DNA of 36,788 nt from Endozoicomonas atrinae (GTDB taxonomy: Bacteria; Pseudomonadota; Gammaproteobacteria; Pseudomonadales; Endozoicomonadaceae), in NCBI RefSeq assembly GCF_001647025.1, contig NZ_LUKQ02000036.1, forward strand, positions 1 to 36,788, read 5' to 3'. A program made the position numbers and the translations under genes. The notes beneath the pieces were generated by a model. That model made no database searches and was not told the DNA's origin. It worked only from the letters and a program-made list of their open reading frames with translations. Below, one piece after another: positions 1 through 9,193 of this stretch; the stretch's first letter is position 1; each line of letters begins with the position of its first letter.

Positions 1-67
1 GAAAATCAACATCATTAAAACCTTCGGGTAGCTGTGGTCGACGAGACATCTGTTCTAGATAATGCAT
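1..67 (-). other. Open reading frame running off the left edge, nature unknown
   Basis: A minus-strand frame starts at ATG 67 (second ATG at 49) and is open to the window edge, giving about 22 residues (from the second Met: MSRRPQLPEGFNDVDF). I do not recognise it. It lies directly before a kinase that lacks its N-terminal membrane helix, so it could be the start of an inserted gene such as a transposase. The frame is too short to call a gene, and no convincing Shine-Dalgarno sequence precedes either ATG. Confidence 0.2.
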
Positions 68-114
68 GGTAATGATGCCTAAGCATAGTTGGCGGCAGCT
101 TAAGGATTTAGAAA

Positions 115-1653
115 ATGCGATTGGTATTAGATGAACAGATGGCGCAGAAGGCCATGAATGTTGCTTCTACCATTTCTGATATGCCATCGGTATTGAGTGC
201 TGTAAAGAACCGGGACAGCGATTTTCTTCAGCCCCTCAGCCTTCGCCTGGCTGAGAAAAATGGTGCACGCTACGTTGTTATTGGTGATAGCAAAGGTATT
301 CGCCTTGCCCATCCTGACACCGCTGCTATCGGCTTATCCATGCTCGATGATGAGCCTGGTGAACGTCCGCTGATGTTTCCTGACAGCAAGGCCTATGCCT
401 ACACGGCACAGGGCAGTCTTGGCAGTTCCATGCGGGCCAGAGCCCCCATCGTTTCCCATGAAACCGGAGATATGATTGGCGTTGTTTCAGTGGGCTACCT
501 TACTGACCGTATTGCCAGCGTCGTGAATCGATACCGCCAGACTCTGGCTCTGGTCATCATTCTGGGATTTCTCGTGAGTGCGGTGATGGCGGTTGCCTTT
601 GCAGACTACGTTAAACGCACCATTTTTGGACTGGAACCGGAGCAGATCGGCAGGCTATACCAGGAAAGGAACGCCACTCTTGAGTCTGTCCGGGAAGGTA
701 TTATTGCCATCAACAAGGATGGCAGGATAACCACCTGTAACCAGGCTGCATTAGCGACTCTGGGCCTGCCCACCAGCCAGGATCTTATCGGCCTGCCAAT
801 GCAGGAAGTACTTCCAGACAGCAATATTCTGGATGTACTGACGACTGGCAAGCCTCATTATGATCATCAGGTCTGGATGCAGGGTAAACAGCTGATTGTC
901 AATCGTATTCCTCTAACAACTGGTGGTCAGGTTACCGGTGTTGTATCCAGCTTCCGCCTTAAAGATGAATTAGATCGTGTCAGCCAGCAATTAGATAGAG
1001 TGCAGCAATACGCTGACTCCCTGCGCAGTCAGGCTCATGAATACAGCAACAAACTCCACACGATTGCCGGGCTGATTCAGATTGGAGCCACTGAAGCAGC
1101 ACTGAACTATATCGGACAGGAAAACCAGAGCCATCAGGCTCTGATACAGTTACTGCTCGAAGCAGCACCGGACCCGATTCTGGCCGGCTGCCTGTTAGGA
1201 AAATACAGTCGCGCCCGGGAACTCGGGCTCTCCCTGAAAGTTGATGACAGCAGTCATATGAGGTCATTACCAGCTGACCTTTCCCGTGATCAGCTGGTCG
1301 CAATTATTGGTAACCTGCTGGATAATGCCCTCGAAGCCACTCTTCACCATAAAGGCCCGGGAGGAGAAGTCCGGCTGAGTATGACTGACCTTGGCAATGA
1401 CCTGATTTTTGAAATTGATGATGATGGTCCGGGTCTTACCGCAGAAGATCAACGCCGGATTTTTAACAAAGGCGTTACCAGTAAAAAGGAGGATGGTCAC
1501 GGCATTGGCCTCTACCTGGTTCGTAAACAACTGGACATATTGGGCGGTCAGGTATTGGTAGAGCCCGGTGATCACGGAGGCAGTCGTTTTGTTGTTTTCA
1601 TCCCCAAAGTATCTCCTGAACAAAAAATAACACAAGGAACTCAGCTGGTATGA
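115..1653 (+). CDS. CitA/DcuS-family sensor histidine kinase, N-terminus missing
   Basis: Sensor kinase of the citrate/C4-dicarboxylate (CitA/DcuS/DctB-like) type, 512 residues. A periplasmic sCache/PAS sensor (about 1-140) has the typical family blocks ARYVVIGDSKGIRLAHP and GVVSVGYLTDRI. A transmembrane helix covers about 143-165, a cytoplasmic PAS about 185-290. The H-box SQAHEYSNKLHTIAGL carries the likely phospho-acceptor His308, followed by a HATPase domain with N-box LLDNALEA (about 401-408) and a GHGIGLYLVRKQ block. Family members begin with a short tail and a first membrane helix. Here the coding frame starts straight inside the periplasmic domain, a stop lies at 109-111, and no frame of bases 1-114 encodes a hydrophobic helix. 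The 5' end is therefore probably lost, and the protein may not insert correctly. It overlaps the response regulator by ATGA at 1650-1653. The ligand cannot be read from the sequence. Confidence 0.85.
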   Translation: MRLVLDEQMAQKAMNVASTISDMPSVLSAVKNRDSDFLQPLSLRLAEKNGARYVVIGDSKGIRLAHPDTAAIGLSMLDDEPGERPLMFPDSKAYAYTAQGSLGSSMRARAPIVSHETGDMIGVVSVGYLTDRIASVVNRYRQTLALVIILGFLVSAVMAVAFADYVKRTIFGLEPEQIGRLYQERNATLESVREGIIAINKDGRITTCNQAALATLGLPTSQDLIGLPMQEVLPDSNILDVLTTGKPHYDHQVWMQGKQLIVNRIPLTTGGQVTGVVSSFRLKDELDRVSQQLDRVQQYADSLRSQAHEYSNKLHTIAGLIQIGATEAALNYIGQENQSHQALIQLLLEAAPDPILAGCLLGKYSRARELGLSLKVDDSSHMRSLPADLSRDQLVAIIGNLLDNALEATLHHKGPGGEVRLSMTDLGNDLIFEIDDDGPGLTAEDQRRIFNKGVTSKKEDGHGIGLYLVRKQLDILGGQVLVEPGDHGGSRFVVFIPKVSPEQKITQGTQLV

Positions 1654-2345
1654 TTCGCGTTGTTATCGCCGAAGATGACTTGCAGATTGCTGAAATTCAG
1701 CGCCGCTTTCTGGAACGCGTAGACGGTTTTGAAGTGATCGGCCTGGCGCACAGCCTGATTGATGCGCAGGATATGGTCGAGATTTTGTCTCCTGACCTAC
1801 TGATGCTGGACATTCACTTTCCCACAGGCACAGGTCTTGAGCTATTACGCTGGCTTCGCTCCAGTAACCAGCGTACGGATGTCATTCTGGTTACCGCGGC
1901 ACAGGAAGTTGATACATTACGTGAAGCTCTGCACGGGGGCGTCTTTGACTATATTCTGAAACCCCTGGTATTTGAGCGACTGCAGGCATCTCTTGAAAAA
2001 TATAAAACACATATCAATCGCCTTGCTGCTCTTGAAACACTGGCACAGGGTGATGTGGATACATTGATGCATGATTCCACATCATCAGCATCAAAAGAAG
2101 TCACAAGTCGCCTTCCAAAAGGGATAGATGCCTTAACACTGAATAAAGTACGAGGTGTTTTTTCTGACAACCAGAATGCCTTGAGTGCTGAAGAGGTTGG
2201 CCAGTGCATCGGGGTCAGCCGAACCACTGCCCGCCGCTACCTTGAGTACTTGACCAGCGAGCAGCACCTGCAGGCTGAAATTGTATACGGCACAGTGGGA
2301 CGCCCCGAGCGTAAATACCTTCTTCCGAAAAAACAGAGTGCTTAA
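1650..2345 (+). CDS. CitB/DcuR-family response regulator
   Basis: Transcriptional response regulator, 231 residues, partner of the preceding kinase (4-base ATGA overlap, so translationally coupled). The receiver domain (about 1-120) has the acidic pocket EDD at 8-10, phospho-acceptor Asp54 in LMLDIHFP, Thr82 and Lys104 (ILKPL). The C-terminal part carries a helix-turn-helix (EEVGQCIGVSRTTARRYLEYL, about 180-200) followed by the family tail GTVGRPERKYLLP, as in CitB/DcuR/DctR proteins that control dicarboxylate or citrate uptake genes. No transporter gene is adjacent in this window, so the regulon is unknown. The stop overlaps by four bases the stop of the convergent cytochrome gene. Confidence 0.9.
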   Translation: MIRVVIAEDDLQIAEIQRRFLERVDGFEVIGLAHSLIDAQDMVEILSPDLLMLDIHFPTGTGLELLRWLRSSNQRTDVILVTAAQEVDTLREALHGGVFDYILKPLVFERLQASLEKYKTHINRLAALETLAQGDVDTLMHDSTSSASKEVTSRLPKGIDALTLNKVRGVFSDNQNALSAEEVGQCIGVSRTTARRYLEYLTSEQHLQAEIVYGTVGRPERKYLLPKKQSA

Positions 2346-4504
2346 GGGGCACTTTCATAGGCTCTAAGCGCATTCCCGATATCAATATTCTCGGGAAAAC
2401 GATCAAGCCCCTGCTTTAGAATATCTATTGCCTTGCTAACCTTGCCTGTCGAGTGCAGCGCAACACCATAGATATAAATAAACCGGGCATTATCCGGCAT
2501 TAAGTCGGCTGCCTTTTCCAAGTAGGCGATAGAAGCCTCACGTTGTTTCTGACGAACAAGATAAAGCCCCATTGCATGATTTAAGCTGGCCGACATAGGA
2601 ATCGTTTTCAGCCCCTTCTGTAGAATAGCCTGCTCTTCCTGGTGGCGATTCACCTGATGATAAGTGGATGCCAGTTGGATATACGCCTGATCGAAAAGAG
2701 GTTCAACAGCAATGGCATTTTCCAGCTCTTTGACCGCTTCAGTAGCACGGCCAAGTTTCAGATAGAATTGACCCAGATTGATCCTTCCAGCGGCACTGTC
2801 CGCATGCAGCTGCTGAACCGCGACAAACTCCTCAATTAATTGCTGGCGTCTACCTTTCTGTTCAGCACTGAACCACTGCTCAGGAATACCTGCAACAATA
2901 CGGGCAACTTCCAGACGAACAGCCTTTGAGGAGTCCTTCATCAACGGGAGCAGTAATTGGTGTTGCAATTGAGCCGGTGCCTGAGTCAGCGCTGAAACAG
3001 CAGCAGACCGAACGATCGGGTTGCTGTCACTCAACCCCTGCTGGATAACAGGCAATGCTGACCTGCTGAGATAGTTGGCAATCTCACTATAGGCCGTTGC
3101 CCTGATCATGGGGGCATAACCATCATTAGCGGCGATTTCCAGAAGTGACTTACCAGCCTCGCGGTTACTGGTACGAGCCAGATGAAACGTCGAGGCAAAC
3201 TCCGGCTTATTCCGCCATGTTGTTCCAAGCCACTGGTCGAGTGCGGAAACCGCCCAGCGATTGCTCTTGTCATCGTGACATTGAATACAGGCGTTTGGGG
3301 TACCCAGCGTTTTTGAAAGATCCGGTCTCGGGGTCTTGAAGGCGTGGTCGCGCCTTGGATCTACAACCATGTAGGTTTTCTCTGGCATATGGCAACTGAC
3401 ACATTCAGCGCCGGCACTGCCAGCCTTGTGAAAAGTATGTTTCGGTGTATCGAATACCTGAGGGTTATGGCATTGGGCACATACTTGCTGCGGCGGGGCT
3501 TTTAACTGGTTAGTGTGAGGGTCATGGCAATTGGTGCAGGTGACACCGGCCTGGAACATTTTACTCTGTGCAAATGAGCCATAAACAAATACTTCGTCGT
3601 TAATCTGACCATCAGAATGATACAGCCCGGATCGTAACAGTTCAGGCTGATAGCTTTCGTTCAAAGGCTTATCAACTTGAAACCCTGAGGTTATGGCTTC
3701 TCTGCGTGAGTGGCACTGTGCACAAATCTCAATCTGCTTCTGTGCTTTTTTATCCACAGACTGGGCAATAGAAGCGCCTGGTAACCAGTGCCAGATATTG
3801 GCATCGGAGATATCCACAGACAGCCCATTACCTTTCGCTTTGTCAGGATTCTGCGCCCACTCCACATGAGCGCTGGCAGGGCCATGACAACTTTCACACC
3901 CAACACCAACCTCCTGCCACTGACTTTTATACCAATCACTTTCAGCCTGGTAACCTTTCTGATACCCAGTGGTATGGCATTCGATACACATCCGGTTGCC
4001 ATTTTGTGAAGGCTGAGTCCAATGCAGTGGACTCCGATAATCAATGTCATCATCAGGATAAAGGTGAAACCAGCGCTGTCCACCTTCTGACTCCGGTCTT
4101 GAATCCCAGGCAATCCCCAGCGCCTGCAGTCGCCCACCAGGGTACTCAATCAGATACTGCTGCAGTGGATAGTCACCTATGGTGAAAGCTACGTTATACT
4201 GCCCTTTTTTGCCTTCTGGTCCATCGGTCTCAACTATAGGTTGATCATTCGTAAAAAAGAAGCGACTGGTAACGTCACCATATCGGAAGGTCGTATTATT
4301 GAAGTCACCCAGTACATTATCACGCCGGGCTTGCTGCAGTGCTGAATGGTGCTGACTCTGTTTCCAACCGGTATAGGCCTCAACATGGCAGGCAGCACAA
4401 ACCTGACTGCCCGCATAGTTGCCCGAGGTAGCATAAGCTACTTGAGAAATAACCCATAGAAGAAGGGAAATCCCCCCTTTTTTGACTACGTTGGGGAGGC
4501 TCAT
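2342..4504 (-). CDS. Secreted octaheme c-type cytochrome with HEAT and TPR repeats
   Basis: Periplasmic or envelope multiheme cytochrome c, 720 residues. A signal peptide (about 1-26, ending VAYATS) is followed by eight CxxCH haem sites with first Cys at about 36, 173, 203, 261, 323, 342, 368 and 406. The spacing and blocks such as CESCHGPASAHV and CVSCHMPEKTYM resemble cytochrome c554/NrfA-like multihaem proteins of the cytochrome c3/c7 fold group. A HEAT-like stretch (about 455-555, SNPIVRSAAVSALTQ) is followed by TPR repeats (about 575-715). I know of tetratricopeptide octahaem proteins of this layout but cannot name a substrate. The gene is divergent from the SET-domain gene and convergent with the response regulator. 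An electron-transfer role or a respiratory oxidoreductase scaffold is inference. Confidence 0.88.
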   Translation of the reverse strand: MSLPNVVKKGGISLLLWVISQVAYATSGNYAGSQVCAACHVEAYTGWKQSQHHSALQQARRDNVLGDFNNTTFRYGDVTSRFFFTNDQPIVETDGPEGKKGQYNVAFTIGDYPLQQYLIEYPGGRLQALGIAWDSRPESEGGQRWFHLYPDDDIDYRSPLHWTQPSQNGNRMCIECHTTGYQKGYQAESDWYKSQWQEVGVGCESCHGPASAHVEWAQNPDKAKGNGLSVDISDANIWHWLPGASIAQSVDKKAQKQIEICAQCHSRREAITSGFQVDKPLNESYQPELLRSGLYHSDGQINDEVFVYGSFAQSKMFQAGVTCTNCHDPHTNQLKAPPQQVCAQCHNPQVFDTPKHTFHKAGSAGAECVSCHMPEKTYMVVDPRRDHAFKTPRPDLSKTLGTPNACIQCHDDKSNRWAVSALDQWLGTTWRNKPEFASTFHLARTSNREAGKSLLEIAANDGYAPMIRATAYSEIANYLSRSALPVIQQGLSDSNPIVRSAAVSALTQAPAQLQHQLLLPLMKDSSKAVRLEVARIVAGIPEQWFSAEQKGRRQQLIEEFVAVQQLHADSAAGRINLGQFYLKLGRATEAVKELENAIAVEPLFDQAYIQLASTYHQVNRHQEEQAILQKGLKTIPMSASLNHAMGLYLVRQKQREASIAYLEKAADLMPDNARFIYIYGVALHSTGKVSKAIDILKQGLDRFPENIDIGNALRAYESAP

Positions 4505-4584
4505 CTTTGTTATTCTGTATTTATATTTTTGATCGGCTAATACTACAAATAGCGATCCCTAAAAACCATAACAATAAAAACAAT

Positions 4585-4971
4585 ATGCTCTATATCGCAA
4601 ACAGCCATGGCAAAGGGCGTGGTGTTTACACAGATAACCGGATCGAACGGGATACGGTCATTGAAGAATGCCCTGTCCTTGAAATACCTCATGAAGAGGT
4701 TGAGCTTCTGGAGTTGACCATGCTCAACAATTACTACTTTGCCTGGGGCAAAGACCAGAAGCGGGCAGCCCTCGCTCTGGGTCTCGGCTCAATCTATAAC
4801 CACTCTTACACACCGAATGCCATTTATCGCCCAAGAGAAAATGAACAGATCATTGAATTTGTTGCCATTCGAAAAATCCTGGCTAATGAGGAAATAACGA
4901 TAAACTACAATGGTTCACCCAATGACCAGTCACCTCTTTGGGGGTCGGACGAAATACCCTGGTTGAAATAG
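4585..4971 (+). CDS. Small SET-domain protein (putative lysine methyltransferase)
   Basis: Single-domain SET protein of 128 residues if started at ATG 4585 (MLYIANSHGKGRGVYTD). The open frame extends to ATG 4507, but that would add 26 residues unlike the family and would almost abut the divergent cytochrome start. Motifs: N-terminal GKGRGVY, then YNHSYTPNA (the SET NHS motif for S-adenosylmethionine binding) and the C-terminal EEITINYNGS with the family Tyr. Bacterial SET proteins of this size are thought to methylate lysines of unknown targets. No strong ribosome-binding site precedes either start. No operon partner; the next gene starts 108 bp downstream. Confidence 0.8.
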   Translation: MLYIANSHGKGRGVYTDNRIERDTVIEECPVLEIPHEEVELLELTMLNNYYFAWGKDQKRAALALGLGSIYNHSYTPNAIYRPRENEQIIEFVAIRKILANEEITINYNGSPNDQSPLWGSDEIPWLK

Positions 4972-5079
4972 CGATAAGCTATTGATTATAAATACGATGT
5001 AATAATCGGAAATTTCTATCGCCAAAGATCAAATTCTCAGGCTAGAATACCGTTCCCTTGATTACCTTTGGAGCCATAC

Positions 5080-6117
5080 GTGGTTACGCTTGTTGCGTAT
5101 GTTGTCATCGCTATTGCGGTGTCCTTTATTTGTTCGGTATTTGAAGCCGTCCTACTCAGTATCTCCCCAGCCTATGTGGTTAGCCTTGAGCAGAAAAACA
5201 GCAAGTGGGCAAAGATTGTCCGGGAGTTGCATGATCATATCGACCGCCCTCTGGCCGCTATCCTCACCCTGAATACCATTGCTCATACCATTGGTGCTGC
5301 AAGTGCTGGTGCTCAGGCTGCGAAAGTCTTTGGTGATGCCTCTGTTGGTGTTTTTTCAGCCGTGCTGACCTTACTGATCCTGGTATTGTCTGAAATTATA
5401 CCAAAGACCATTGGTGCCTCCTGGTGGCAATCTCTGGTTCCTGTAATGGCCGTAGGCGTGCGCTTTATGGTTAAACTGCTTCTGCCCATTATCTGGATCA
5501 CCGAGTTACTGACCAGCAAGCTGGGTCCAAAGGACAAAACGAACCCTTATCTGCGCGATGAAATTCAAGCGATGGCCGATCTTGGCATTCAGGTTGGCGC
5601 ACTTCAGGGTGTCGAGTCTGAGCTGATGAAAAACATGCTGAAGTTTCGTGATCTCCAGATTGTGGAAATCATGACTCCTCGTTCAGTGTTGTTCTCATTG
5701 CCAGAATCTACGACCACTGATGCTTATATGAATGAGTTCACTGGTTCCAGCTTCTCACGTATCCCTGTTTACGGTGAAGACCCGGATGATATCAATGGCT
5801 TTGTCATGAGAAATGACATTCTGCTCTCCCACCTTCGGGAAGGCGGCAATACAACTCTGGAAAGCCTGAAGCGTCCGATTATTGCGATTCTTGAGAAAGA
5901 ACCACTGCCAAAACTGATGGCCACTTTCCTGGAAAAACGCAGTCATATCGCCATGGTTGTCACCGAATATGGTGATATCCGCGGTATCGTGACACTGGAA
6001 GACATGATTGAAACTCTGCTTGGACGCGAAATCGTTGATGAAAGTGACGAAGTTGTGGATATGCAGCAGGCAGCAAAAACCAAATGGGCTCATCGCCTGA
6101 CAGCAACTGCTTCCTGA
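5080..6117 (+). CDS. CNNM-domain/CBS-pair integral membrane protein (HlyC/CorC family)
   Basis: Inner-membrane protein of the CNNM (DUF21) family, implicated in Mg2+/Co2+ transport or its control. The start chosen is GTG 5080, because GGAG at 5070-5073 sits six bases upstream; the frame also offers TTG 5068. Membrane helices lie at about 3-28, 65-90, 95-115 and 125-148 (DUF21/CNNM core). A linker (MKNMLKFRDLQIVEIMTPRS) leads to a CBS pair at about 195-320 with the block MVVTEYGDIRGIVTLEDMIETLLG. The usual C-terminal CorC/HlyC transporter-associated domain is absent, since the protein stops about 25 residues after the second CBS domain; this short form is known in the family. Monocistronic by spacing. 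Confidence 0.88.
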   Translation: MVTLVAYVVIAIAVSFICSVFEAVLLSISPAYVVSLEQKNSKWAKIVRELHDHIDRPLAAILTLNTIAHTIGAASAGAQAAKVFGDASVGVFSAVLTLLILVLSEIIPKTIGASWWQSLVPVMAVGVRFMVKLLLPIIWITELLTSKLGPKDKTNPYLRDEIQAMADLGIQVGALQGVESELMKNMLKFRDLQIVEIMTPRSVLFSLPESTTTDAYMNEFTGSSFSRIPVYGEDPDDINGFVMRNDILLSHLREGGNTTLESLKRPIIAILEKEPLPKLMATFLEKRSHIAMVVTEYGDIRGIVTLEDMIETLLGREIVDESDEVVDMQQAAKTKWAHRLTATAS

Positions 6118-6137
6118 TAATCTTTATTTTCATTGAG

Positions 6138-6166
6138 CAGACAGTTCATCCAATATGGGCTGTCTG
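6138..6166 (+). terminator. Weak hairpin after CNNM gene, possible terminator
   Basis: CAGACAG (6138-6144) pairs with CTGTCTG (6160-6166) around a 15-base loop, followed by a T-rich stretch (ACTTTCTTAT). The stem is only seven pairs and the T run is interrupted, so function is uncertain. Confidence 0.35.
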
Positions 6167-6367
6167 ACTTTCTTATCAACGCCTCAAGTTACCTCATCAA
6201 ATAATACACTACCCACCACTATTAGCTCTAAAGCATTTCTACCCAAGAGGTGGAAAGCCATCGGTCTTATTCCTGAGTATTCATGGCTTTGAAGTGAATA
6301 AAAGATAAAAGTGATTTTTCAATAAACCCACCGAAAGTACACGACAGTATCATCCCTCTTATTGAAA

Positions 6368-6382
6368 TAAGAATAATTCTCA
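6368..6382. promoter_or_regulatory. Fur-box-like operator upstream of imelysin operon
   Basis: TAAGAAT-A-ATTCTCA matches the 7-1-7 Fur inverted repeat TGATAAT-N-ATTATCA at 11 of 14 arm positions (5 of 7 left, 6 of 7 right), and continues into ATTATAATT. It lies 60 bp before the first gene of an operon whose families are commonly iron-regulated, which supports iron/Fur control. Binding itself is inferred. Confidence 0.65.
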
Positions 6383-6441
6383 TTATAATTCCGAATCCAT
6401 AGCCTGACATAACCAATAAAAATATTCGGAGTCCATTAAGG

Positions 6442-7752
6442 ATGATGCCCTATTCCTCCCTGCGTGCTGCCGGCTCAATGTTGCTGGTGACAGCCCTTCT
6501 GAGCGGCTGTGACAGTACTGAAGAAGCCCTCAATACATCCGCTGCTGAAACCGTTGTCAACCCAACAGAAGGCCGCAACGTCGTTGCTCATTATGCCGAC
6601 ATTGCCCTGGCGACTTATGAAGATGCCCTGACTACAGCCAAAGCCCTGAAAGAAGCAAGCCTCCAACTTGTAGACAACCCATCAGAAGAAACCCTTGAGC
6701 TGGCAAGAGCGGCCTGGATTGCTGCACGTGTTCCTTACCAGCAAAGTGAAGTGTTCCGTTTTGGTAACCCGGTAGTAGACGACTGGGAAGGGCAGCTGAA
6801 TGCCTGGCCTCTTGACGAAGGTCTGATCGATTATGTCCAGTCCACACACTACGACTATGAAATGGGCAATGATGGCGCGCTGGCCAATATTGTCAGCAAC
6901 ACCGAATTAACCGTAAACGGTGAAAATCTCGACCTGAATACCCTGACTCCTCAGCTTCTTGCAGATCTTAATGAGTTGGGAGGTAGCGAGGCTAACGTTG
7001 CAACGGGTTATCATTCCGTTGAATTTCTGCTCTGGGGACAGGATCTGAATGGTACTGCAGCAGGTGCTGGTAACCGTCCTGCTTCTGATTTTGCTAAAGG
7101 TGATGCCTGCACAGGTGGCAACTGTGAGCGTCGAAGCCAGTACCTGATCACCTCACTGGATCTGCTGATCACAGATCTGGAATACATGACTCAACAGTGG
7201 CATCCAGAAGTAGAAGACAACTATCGCTCAGAATTGCTGTCAGAACCAGCTGAACAGGGCTTCAGAAAAATGCTGTTTGGTATGGGGAGTCTCTCACTGG
7301 GAGAACTGGCGGGAGAGCGCATGAAGGTAGCGCTGGAAGCAAACTCAACCGAAGATGAGCACGACTGTTTCAGCGATAACACCCATAACTCACACTTCTA
7401 CAACAACCTGGGCATCCGGAATGTCTATACCGGTCAATATCAGCGGGTAAACGGCGATGTAATCACCGGGCCAAGCCTTGCTGATCTGGTTGCCACCGCC
7501 AGTAAAGATGAAGCAATAACGATTATTACCCGCTTTGACCAGAGCCAGGATGCTTTGCAGAAACTCGTTGACTCAGCCGAAAAGGAAGGCGTTTTCTTTG
7601 ATCAGCTCATCGCTTCGGGTGATGACAAAGGTAACCAATTGGTGAAATCTGCCATCAGTTCACTGGTTGCTCAAACCAGCGCCATTGAAGAAGCGGCTGG
7701 TCTGATCGGTATTCAACAACTGAACCCTGATACGGCAGACCATCAATTCTAA
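6442..7752 (+). CDS. Imelysin-family (Peptidase_M75) lipoprotein, IcmP/IrpA-like
   Basis: Envelope lipoprotein, 436 residues, first gene of the iron operon. The signal peptide ends in lipobox LLSGC with Cys23. The imelysin domain covers about 45-415, with the family GxHxxE motif GYHSVE at about 189-194 and the following LLWGQDLNG. A block SLSLGELAGERM (about 280-291) and a helical C-terminal half are also typical. Family members (IcmP of Pseudomonas, IrpA of cyanobacteria) are iron-regulated, sit on the cell surface or in the periplasm, and are thought to bind iron or haem; early reports of peptidase activity are doubtful. The start ATG 6442 is immediately followed by a second in-frame ATG. 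The downstream gene begins 13 bp after the stop. Confidence 0.9.
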   Translation: MMPYSSLRAAGSMLLVTALLSGCDSTEEALNTSAAETVVNPTEGRNVVAHYADIALATYEDALTTAKALKEASLQLVDNPSEETLELARAAWIAARVPYQQSEVFRFGNPVVDDWEGQLNAWPLDEGLIDYVQSTHYDYEMGNDGALANIVSNTELTVNGENLDLNTLTPQLLADLNELGGSEANVATGYHSVEFLLWGQDLNGTAAGAGNRPASDFAKGDACTGGNCERRSQYLITSLDLLITDLEYMTQQWHPEVEDNYRSELLSEPAEQGFRKMLFGMGSLSLGELAGERMKVALEANSTEDEHDCFSDNTHNSHFYNNLGIRNVYTGQYQRVNGDVITGPSLADLVATASKDEAITIITRFDQSQDALQKLVDSAEKEGVFFDQLIASGDDKGNQLVKSAISSLVAQTSAIEEAAGLIGIQQLNPDTADHQF

Positions 7753-7765
7753 AAAGAAACTGAAC

Positions 7766-9193
7766 ATGTTATTACCAGCCATGGGGTTCGCCTTTTTAGC
7801 CCTGATCACCGGATCAGGGCTTTTGGGCTGTAACAACACCGAAAAAGTCACCTATGAGAAAGGTGAAGAGCGACCAGGTGGCCAGACATCAGCCACTGTT
7901 TCTGGGCGTAATGCCTTTTCGCTTCCCTCTGCCAATATGGCAGTAAGCCGTCGTCTGGACTTCAGTGTTGGTAACAGTTTTTTCCGAAACCCCTGGGTTG
8001 CAGCCCCCGCCAGCACCAAAGCCAGAGATGGACTGGGTCCCATTTTTAACACCAATGGTTGCCAGAACTGCCATATCAAGGATGGACGTGGCCATGCGCC
8101 AGAAGACGGTGACCTTAACCGTGTATCCATGCTGGTCAGGCTCAGTGTTCCTCCCAGCTCAGAAGAGCTGCCGTTATTACCCCATCAGGGTGTAATCCCT
8201 CATCCGGTTTATGGTGACCAGTTACAGGATTTTGCCTTGCCCGGAGGTATTGCTGAAGGTCGCGTTCGAGTCACTTATGAATACCATAAGGTTACGTTTC
8301 AGGATGGTGAAACCGTAGAGTTAAGAAAACCCGTTATTTCAATTGAAGAGCCTGGCTATGGTCCATTAGCCTCGGATGACTATGGCAACGTCATGATGTC
8401 AGCACGGATAGCTCCGCCTATGATTGGTCTCGGTCTGCTGGAAGCGATATCCGAAAACGACCTTCTCGCCAATGAAGATATTGATGATAAAAACAGTGAT
8501 GGTATTTCCGGAAAAGCAAACCGGGTCTGGGATGTTGAGCAGAACAAGACCGCTATCGGTCGCTTTGGCTGGAAAGCTGGGCAGCCAACGCTAAAGCAAC
8601 AGAATGCCGCAGCCTTCAATGGTGATATGGGACTGACCAGCAGCCTCTTTATGGAAGAAAGCTGCACCCCTGAACAAAAACGCTGTCATGAACAAATGGC
8701 AGGAGAACATCCCGAAGTGTCTGACAATATTCTTAATAAGGTAACCTTCTACAGCCAGAATCTTGCCGTGCCTGTCAGGCACGACGCCAAGGATGACAAA
8801 GTTCTCACAGGTAAACAGCTTTTTTACGACGCTGACTGTGTTTCCTGCCATACTCCGTCATTTACTATCGGCTCTAGGGCTCCCAGAGAACAGGCAAACC
8901 AGAAGATCTGGCCATATACTGATTTGTTATTACACGACATGGGAGAAGGGCTCGCTGACCATCGCCCTGAATTCCTGGCCAATGGTCATGAATGGCGGAC
9001 ACCACCTCTATGGGGGATTGGTCACACTCATGAAGTTGATGAAACGGCAGGTTTTCTTCATGATGGTCGGGCAAGGACACTAATAGAAGCTATTCTCTGG
9101 CATGATGGCGAAGCAGCCAAATCCAAACAACGAGTATTGGCAATGAGTGCCAGAGAGCGTAACGCGTTGATTCACTTTGTAGAATCCTTATGA
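7766..9193 (+). CDS. Di-haem oxidoreductase lipoprotein (DHOR/DUF1111 family)
   Basis: Exported di-haem cytochrome, 475 residues. The lipoprotein signal ends LLGC (Cys22). Two haem c sites are visible: CQNCH at 99-103, in the family block NGCQNCHIKDGRGHAP, and CVSCH at about 358-362 near the C-terminus. RVSMLVRLSVP and GLGLLEAI are further blocks typical of the DUF1111 thiol oxidoreductase family. Members regularly sit between two imelysin genes and a DUF1513 gene, as here (compare the PA4370-PA4373 region of Pseudomonas aeruginosa). A redox role in periplasmic iron handling is the usual suggestion but is inferred. The stop overlaps the next start by ATGA. Confidence 0.9.
   Translation: MLLPAMGFAFLALITGSGLLGCNNTEKVTYEKGEERPGGQTSATVSGRNAFSLPSANMAVSRRLDFSVGNSFFRNPWVAAPASTKARDGLGPIFNTNGCQNCHIKDGRGHAPEDGDLNRVSMLVRLSVPPSSEELPLLPHQGVIPHPVYGDQLQDFALPGGIAEGRVRVTYEYHKVTFQDGETVELRKPVISIEEPGYGPLASDDYGNVMMSARIAPPMIGLGLLEAISENDLLANEDIDDKNSDGISGKANRVWDVEQNKTAIGRFGWKAGQPTLKQQNAAAFNGDMGLTSSLFMEESCTPEQKRCHEQMAGEHPEVSDNILNKVTFYSQNLAVPVRHDAKDDKVLTGKQLFYDADCVSCHTPSFTIGSRAPREQANQKIWPYTDLLLHDMGEGLADHRPEFLANGHEWRTPPLWGIGHTHEVDETAGFLHDGRARTLIEAILWHDGEAAKSKQRVLAMSARERNALIHFVESL

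Larger units (their letters stand above)
6118..6441. other. 324-bp intergenic region with weak hairpin and Fur-box promoter
   Basis: The left part holds a weak hairpin after the CNNM gene (6138-6166). The right part is AT-rich and carries the Fur-like operator at 6368-6382 in front of the imelysin operon. I see no credible coding frame or RNA gene in between. Confidence 0.5.
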
